A stretch of 64,000 nucleotides of DNA from Photobacterium sp. TY1-4. GTDB taxonomy: Bacteria; Pseudomonadota; Gammaproteobacteria; Enterobacterales; Vibrionaceae. Positions 60,241 to 64,000 of this stretch are shown here, piece by piece. The notes beneath the pieces were generated by a model. The model did not search any database and was not told where the DNA came from. It saw only the letters and a program-made list of their open reading frames with translations. Numbering within the stretch: position 1 is the first letter of the stretch; each line of letters opens with the position of its first letter. Made by a program: the position numbers and the translations under genes. The stretch covers positions 372,001 through 436,000 of the forward strand of contig NZ_CP099734.1 of the NCBI RefSeq assembly GCF_025398175.1, given 5' to 3'.

Positions 60241-61476
60241 ATGACCATGGAACTAACGACAACCGTAACAGAGCTGCGCTACGCGCTCGACACATTCTTT
60301 TTCCTGATGTCAGGGGCACTGGTGATGTGGATGGCAGCCGGGTTTGCCATGCTGGAAGCGGGGCTGGTCCGCTCGAAAAACACCACCGAGATCCTGACCA
60401 AAAACTTTTGTCTGTACGCGATTGCCTGCACCATGTACCTGATTGTAGGTTACAACATTATGTATGTGGATAACGGGGAAGGCGGTTGGCTGCCTTCGTT
60501 CGGCACCCTGATCGGCAGCCAGGCCGACGGCGCGGATCACTCGCTGGAATCGGACTTCTTTTTCCAGGTGGTGTTTGTTGCGACGGCGATGTCAGTCGTT
60601 TCCGGCGCTGTCGCTGAGCGGATGAAATTGTGGTCGTTCCTGATTTTCTCAGTGATTTTGACCGCGTTTATCTATCCGATTGAAGGCTACTGGACCTGGG
60701 GCGGCGGCTTCCTGTCTGAAGCGGGCTTTAGCGACTTTGCCGGCTCGGGGATTGTGCACATGGCCGGTGCGGCGGCTGCGCTGGCCGGGGTACTGCTGCT
60801 CGGTGCCCGGAAAGGGAAATACGGCAAGAACGGCGAGATCCACCCGATCCCGGGCTCGAACATGCCGCTGGCAACGCTGGGGACCTTTATTCTGTGGTTC
60901 GGCTGGTTCGGCTTCAACGGTGGCTCACAGCTGATGCTGTCTGACTTTGAAAACGCCACGGCGGTGGGCCAGATCTTCCTCAACACTAACGCCGCAGCCG
61001 CAGCGGGTGCGATTGCAGCGTTGGCGGTGTGCAAAACAACCTGGGGCAAGGCTGACCTGACCATGGTGCTGAACGGCGCGTTGGCCGGTCTGGTGGCAAT
61101 TACGGCTGATCCGCTGTCACCGTCACCATTGTCCGCGGTCGTGATTGGTGTGGTTGCGGGGGCACTGGTGGTCTTTAGTATCATCGGTCTGGATAAAGTG
61201 AAAATTGACGACCCGGTGGGTGCGATTTCGGTGCACGGTGTGTGTGGCTTCTTTGGCCTGATGGTCGTACCGCTGAGCAATGCGGACGCAACCTTCGGTG
61301 CGCAGCTGCTCGGTGCGGTGGTGATTTTCGGTTGGGTCTTCGGCATGAGCTTGGCGGTCTGGGGTATCCTGAAAGCGACAGTCGGCATCCGGGTGTCTGA
61401 AGAAGAAGAGATGGCCGGTATGGACTTGCACGATTGTGGTATCGATGCTTATCCTGAGTTCGTCAGCGTTAAATAA
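60241..61476 (+). CDS. amtB: Ammonium transporter AmtB
   Basis: Trimeric membrane channel for ammonium uptake under nitrogen limitation. It has 411 residues and 11 predicted helices. The twin pore histidines lie in IVHMAGAAAALAGVLLLGAR and ISVHGVCGFFGLM, with AGFAMLEAGLVRSKN in an early helix and the family motif NTNAAAAAGAIAAL. The N-terminus lacks the cleavable signal of E. coli AmtB; it begins ELTTTVTELRYALDTFFFLM. The ATG at 60241 follows AAGGGGATA. It forms an operon with glnK and ends before a strong terminator. Confidence 0.97.
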   Translation: MTMELTTTVTELRYALDTFFFLMSGALVMWMAAGFAMLEAGLVRSKNTTEILTKNFCLYAIACTMYLIVGYNIMYVDNGEGGWLPSFGTLIGSQADGADHSLESDFFFQVVFVATAMSVVSGAVAERMKLWSFLIFSVILTAFIYPIEGYWTWGGGFLSEAGFSDFAGSGIVHMAGAAAALAGVLLLGARKGKYGKNGEIHPIPGSNMPLATLGTFILWFGWFGFNGGSQLMLSDFENATAVGQIFLNTNAAAAAGAIAALAVCKTTWGKADLTMVLNGALAGLVAITADPLSPSPLSAVVIGVVAGALVVFSIIGLDKVKIDDPVGAISVHGVCGFFGLMVVPLSNADATFGAQLLGAVVIFGWVFGMSLAVWGILKATVGIRVSEEEEMAGMDLHDCGIDAYPEFVSVK

Positions 61477-61575
61477 GAGCTTGAACCTGATGGTCACTGA
61501 AGAGGCCGGACCACGATTGACAGGTTGAATCTGAAATCAAACCGGTTCCATATCTTCAGATCACAAATCAATCAC

Positions 61576-61603
61576 AAGCCGCGAAATAACGCGGCTTTTT
61601 TTG
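61576..61603 (+). terminator. Rho-independent terminator of glnK-amtB
   Basis: AAGCCGCG-AAATAA-CGCGGCTT is followed by a T run. It lies 100 bases after the amtB stop and before the fbpA promoter. Confidence 0.9.
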
Positions 61604-61623
61604 TGTTCAATTGTTGCTGCGCA

Positions 61624-61677
61624 TTGTTTCTCACGGGTGCTAAAGTATAATCAATTGCTATTGATAAAACTTATCAT
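61624..61677 (+). promoter_or_regulatory. fbpA promoter with Fur box
   Basis: TTGTTT (61624-61629) and TATAAT (61646-61651), 16 bases apart, form a sigma-70 promoter. Just downstream ATTGATAAAACTTATCATT (61659-61677) contains the perfect dyad TGATAA-AAC-TTATCA, close to the Fur consensus GATAATGATAATCATTATC. Fur-iron binding there would cover the transcription start and block the operon when iron is plentiful. Confidence 0.75.
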
Positions 61678-61705
61678 TAGATTTTACACCAAGAGGGATG
61701 AATAA

Positions 61706-62719
61706 ATGAAAAAGCTGTTGGCATCAGCAATGTTACTGGGACTGGCTGCACCGCAAGCTGCGACGGCAGCTGAAGAAGTCAACGTCTACTCCTACCGTCA
61801 ACCGTTCCTGGTTGAACCGATGTTTGAAGAGTTCACCAAAGAAACCGGGATTAAGGTTAACGTGAAGTTTGCCAAAAACGGTTTGGCAGAAGCGCTACAG
61901 CGCGAAGGCGAATACAGCCCGGCTGACGTGATGCTGACCACAGATATCAGCCGTCTGGTGGAACTGTCTGACAAGAAACTGGTTCAGGCCGTGGACAGCG
62001 ACGTCATTGATAAGAATGTTCCGGCGCAATACCGCGACTCTGATGATGAGTGGTTTGCACTGACCCTGCGGACGCGGAGCGTCTATTCATCCCGTGATCG
62101 CGTTGGCCGCCTGCCAGCCGATTTTGACTACATGGATCTGGCGAAGCCGGAGTGGAAAGGCAAGATCTGTACGCGTTCCGGGAAGCACCCGTACAATATC
62201 TCGCTGGTCTCTGCCATGATTGCCAATCACGGTGAAGCCGAAGCGAAGCAGTGGCTGGAAGGTGTGAAAGCGAACCTGGCGCGTAAACCGCAAGGCAACG
62301 ACCGTGCGCAGGTAAAAGCGGTGAAGGAAGGCCTGTGTGATCTGGCGATCGGCAACAGCTACTACCTGGGCAAGATGGTCAACGACGAGAAGCAAAAGTC
62401 TTGGGCTGAAGCCGTTTACATCAACTTCCCGGGTCAGAAAGCTAACGGTACGCACGTGAACGTCAGTGGCATGGCCATGGCGAAATATGCCCCGAACAAA
62501 GCCAATGCGATGAAGCTGATGGAATTCCTGACGGATGAAACCGCGCAGCACATGTATGCTGAAGTAAACTTTGAGTACCCGGTGAAACCTGGGGTTGAGC
62601 GCTCTGAGCTGGTTGCCTCTTGGGGTGATTTCCGTGCGGACCAGGTTTCCCTGGAAAAAGTTGCGGATTACCACAGTGCAGCGATCAAACTACTGGATGA
62701 AGTGAAGTTCGACCTGTAA
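61706..62719 (+). CDS. fbpA: Periplasmic ferric iron-binding protein FbpA
   Basis: Substrate-binding protein of an Fe3+ ABC importer (FbpA/FutA/HitA family). It has 337 residues: a signal peptide KKLLASAMLLGLAAPQAATA (cleavage near residue 21), the start EEVNVYSYRQPFLVEPMFEE, and the tyrosine pair for iron in AIGNSYYLGKMVND near residue 218. The GAGGGATG ribosome site precedes the ATG. It is the first gene of the fbp operon, under a Fur-like site, with an attenuator hairpin before fbpB. Other metals cannot be fully excluded, but family and Fur box agree on iron. Confidence 0.96.
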   Translation: MKKLLASAMLLGLAAPQAATAAEEVNVYSYRQPFLVEPMFEEFTKETGIKVNVKFAKNGLAEALQREGEYSPADVMLTTDISRLVELSDKKLVQAVDSDVIDKNVPAQYRDSDDEWFALTLRTRSVYSSRDRVGRLPADFDYMDLAKPEWKGKICTRSGKHPYNISLVSAMIANHGEAEAKQWLEGVKANLARKPQGNDRAQVKAVKEGLCDLAIGNSYYLGKMVNDEKQKSWAEAVYINFPGQKANGTHVNVSGMAMAKYAPNKANAMKLMEFLTDETAQHMYAEVNFEYPVKPGVERSELVASWGDFRADQVSLEKVADYHSAAIKLLDEVKFDL

Positions 62720-62727
62720 GTTGGCTT

Positions 62728-62756
62728 AAAAATGGGGCGTATTGCCCCATTTTTGT
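62728..62756 (+). terminator. Attenuator or terminator hairpin between fbpA and fbpB
   Basis: AAAATGGGGC-GTATT-GCCCCATTTTT lies nine bases after the fbpA stop. Partial termination there would yield more binding protein than permease, a common arrangement in ABC importer operons. Confidence 0.8.
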
Positions 62757-62887
62757 TTGAGGCTTAGTATCTTTTCCAATAACTTATGGTACTTTCATCC
62801 TCTTTTTGACGGCGGGGATGCGAATTGGACGTCGCCAGCGGTTGTCCGGGGCACCATAACGTGAATGCAAAAGGTATTTAGTCCGCA

Positions 62888-64000
62888 ATGAAAGAGAAAT
62901 TTTTGTGCTGGCAAACCAGTGGTTGGGGACTGTCCCTGCTGCTGGTTTTGCCGATCGTCGCCATCTTCTACACAGCTGCCGGGGAAAGCGATGAAGTGTT
63001 TTCCCACCTGATGGGCACGGTGATGGCGACTTACACCGCTAACACCTTCTGGCTTGTTGTCACTACCATGGTACTGGCCCTGATCTTCGGTTTGCCTGCG
63101 GCCTGGATCATGGCTATGTGCCGGCTGCCGGGCGAGAAAGTCCTGCAGTGGGCACTGGTGCTGCCGCTGGCGATGCCGGGCTATATTATCGGCTATATCT
63201 ACACAGACTGGTTTGACTATGCCGGTCCGATCCAGATCTTTCTGCGCGACAGCTTTGGCTGGCAAAGCGTCCATGACTACTGGTTCCCGGATATTCGCTC
63301 GCTGGGCGGGGCCAGCATGGTGCTGGCGCTGGTGCTTTATCCTTACGTCTATCTGCTGGCCCGGGCTGCTTTTCTGGAGCAAAGTACCAGCTTGCTGCAA
63401 TCGGCCCGCTTGTTGCGATGCACGCCTTGGGAGAGTTTCCGCCGGGTGTCGCTGCCGCTGGCGCGTCCTTCCATTGCGGTGGGATTATCGCTGGTCGCCA
63501 TGGAAACCCTGGGCGACTTCGGCACCGTCAGCTATTTTGCCGTCAACACCCTGACCACCGCGGTCTATGATACCTGGCTGGGGTATTCGAACCTGAATGC
63601 GGCCGCCAAGATCTCGGCCATCATGCTGATGGTGATCTTTTTGCTGATCAGTGCCGAGCGGTTCAGCCGCCGGAAACAGAAACTGTTCCAGCAGGAGATG
63701 GAGCATGGCGATGATGTCCGTTATGTGCTGCGCGGTCCCCGCAAGTGGCTGGCCATGTGCTGGTGCTGGGGGCTGGTCGCGGGGGCGTTTGCCCTGCCGC
63801 TGATCCAGTTGGGATATTATGCCTGGCATTATTTTGCCGACAGCTGGACATCGGAGTTCCGGGAATACAGTCTCAACAGTTTGCAGGTGTCGCTGGTGGC
63901 TGCGGTGCTGGCGGTGTTGCTGGCGCTGATTGTGAATTTCTATCGTCGCCTGGACGGGCGGCGGATGACGCTGGTGCCGCTCCGGATCTCCTCGTTGGGC
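62888..64000 (+). CDS. fbpB: Ferric iron ABC transporter permease FbpB, 3' end cut by window edge
   Basis: Integral membrane permease of the FbpABC Fe3+ importer. 371 residues are visible. This is the fused double-module type: the first binding-protein-dependent transport module has helices at about residues 12-32, 50-75, 90-110, 140-160 and 190-215, and the EAA-type cytoplasmic loop SARLLRCTPWESFRRVSLPLARP. The second module begins near residue 330 (LNSLQVSLVAAVLAVLLALI) as the window ends. ATG 62888 is the first plausible start; AAGG lies 14 bases upstream, rather far. It follows fbpA by 168 bases. The ATPase gene fbpC should lie beyond the right edge. Confidence 0.93.
   Translation, partial: MKEKFLCWQTSGWGLSLLLVLPIVAIFYTAAGESDEVFSHLMGTVMATYTANTFWLVVTTMVLALIFGLPAAWIMAMCRLPGEKVLQWALVLPLAMPGYIIGYIYTDWFDYAGPIQIFLRDSFGWQSVHDYWFPDIRSLGGASMVLALVLYPYVYLLARAAFLEQSTSLLQSARLLRCTPWESFRRVSLPLARPSIAVGLSLVAMETLGDFGTVSYFAVNTLTTAVYDTWLGYSNLNAAAKISAIMLMVIFLLISAERFSRRKQKLFQQEMEHGDDVRYVLRGPRKWLAMCWCWGLVAGAFALPLIQLGYYAWHYFADSWTSEFREYSLNSLQVSLVAAVLAVLLALIVNFYRRLDGRRMTLVPLRISSLG

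Overview
The window is an accessory-free stretch of a gammaproteobacterial chromosome. It reads as Vibrionaceae. The evidence is near E. coli-like housekeeping proteins, the run degQ-zapG-zapE-rplM-rpsI-petABC-sspAB, a dcw cluster with no ddl between murC and ftsQ, a pilABCD locus beside coaE-zapD-yacG, and an fbp-type iron transporter. The moderately high G+C would suit a Photobacterium-like or related genus, but I cannot fix the genus from sequence alone. I see no tRNA, rRNA, CRISPR array, insertion sequence, prophage or integron. The one structural RNA gene I can name is rnpB.

Layout. 1-3044: envelope protease DegQ (cut by the left edge) and the division factors ZapG and ZapE. 3170-8315: ribosomal proteins L13 and S9, the cytochrome bc1 operon petABC, and the stringent starvation proteins SspA and SspB. 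8459-11795 (minus): dolP, diaA, yraN and lpoA, an outer-membrane and cell-wall group facing rsmI. 12825-13213: RNase P RNA. 13579-30251: the division and cell-wall cluster rsmH-ftsL-ftsI-murE-murF-mraY-murD-ftsW-murG-murC-ftsQ-ftsA-ftsZ-lpxC, with tightly overlapping genes. mraZ and ddl are absent. 30413-34625: dciA, a long gene-free secA leader, secA and mutT. 34739-40786 (minus): yacG, zapD, coaE and the type IV pilus genes pilD, pilC, pilB and pilA. 41125-42832: nadC and ampD, divergent. 43123-50163: pdhR and the pyruvate dehydrogenase genes aceE, aceF and lpdA, with two PdhR operators. 50584-54905: a chemoreceptor and a divergent patatin-type (type Vd) autotransporter, separated by 17-bp tandem repeats. 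55190-59689: acnB, a glycerate kinase and yacL. 59881-61476: glnK-amtB behind a sigma-54 promoter. 61706-64000: the iron transporter fbpA-fbpB behind a Fur box, cut by the right edge.

How the genes work together. The central block makes the peptidoglycan precursor from UDP-MurNAc to lipid II (murC, D, E, F, mraY, murG) and builds the septal machine (ftsL, I, W, Q, A, Z). ZapE, ZapG, ZapD and LpoA elsewhere in the window serve the same process. PdhR, the pyruvate dehydrogenase complex, AcnB and PetABC link pyruvate oxidation to respiration. GlnK-AmtB and FbpAB handle nitrogen and iron limitation, and their control sites are legible in the DNA.

Nothing here looks like a wholly new biological system. 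The most interesting signals are regulatory: a near-perfect NtrC site that coincides with the yacL terminator hairpin, a structured leader before the GTG start of acnB, a 486-nt leader before secA with no recognisable SecM, tandem repeats between the chemoreceptor and autotransporter genes, and a possible small RNA after lpdA. All gene assignments rest on reading translated sequences against remembered families. No database search was run.
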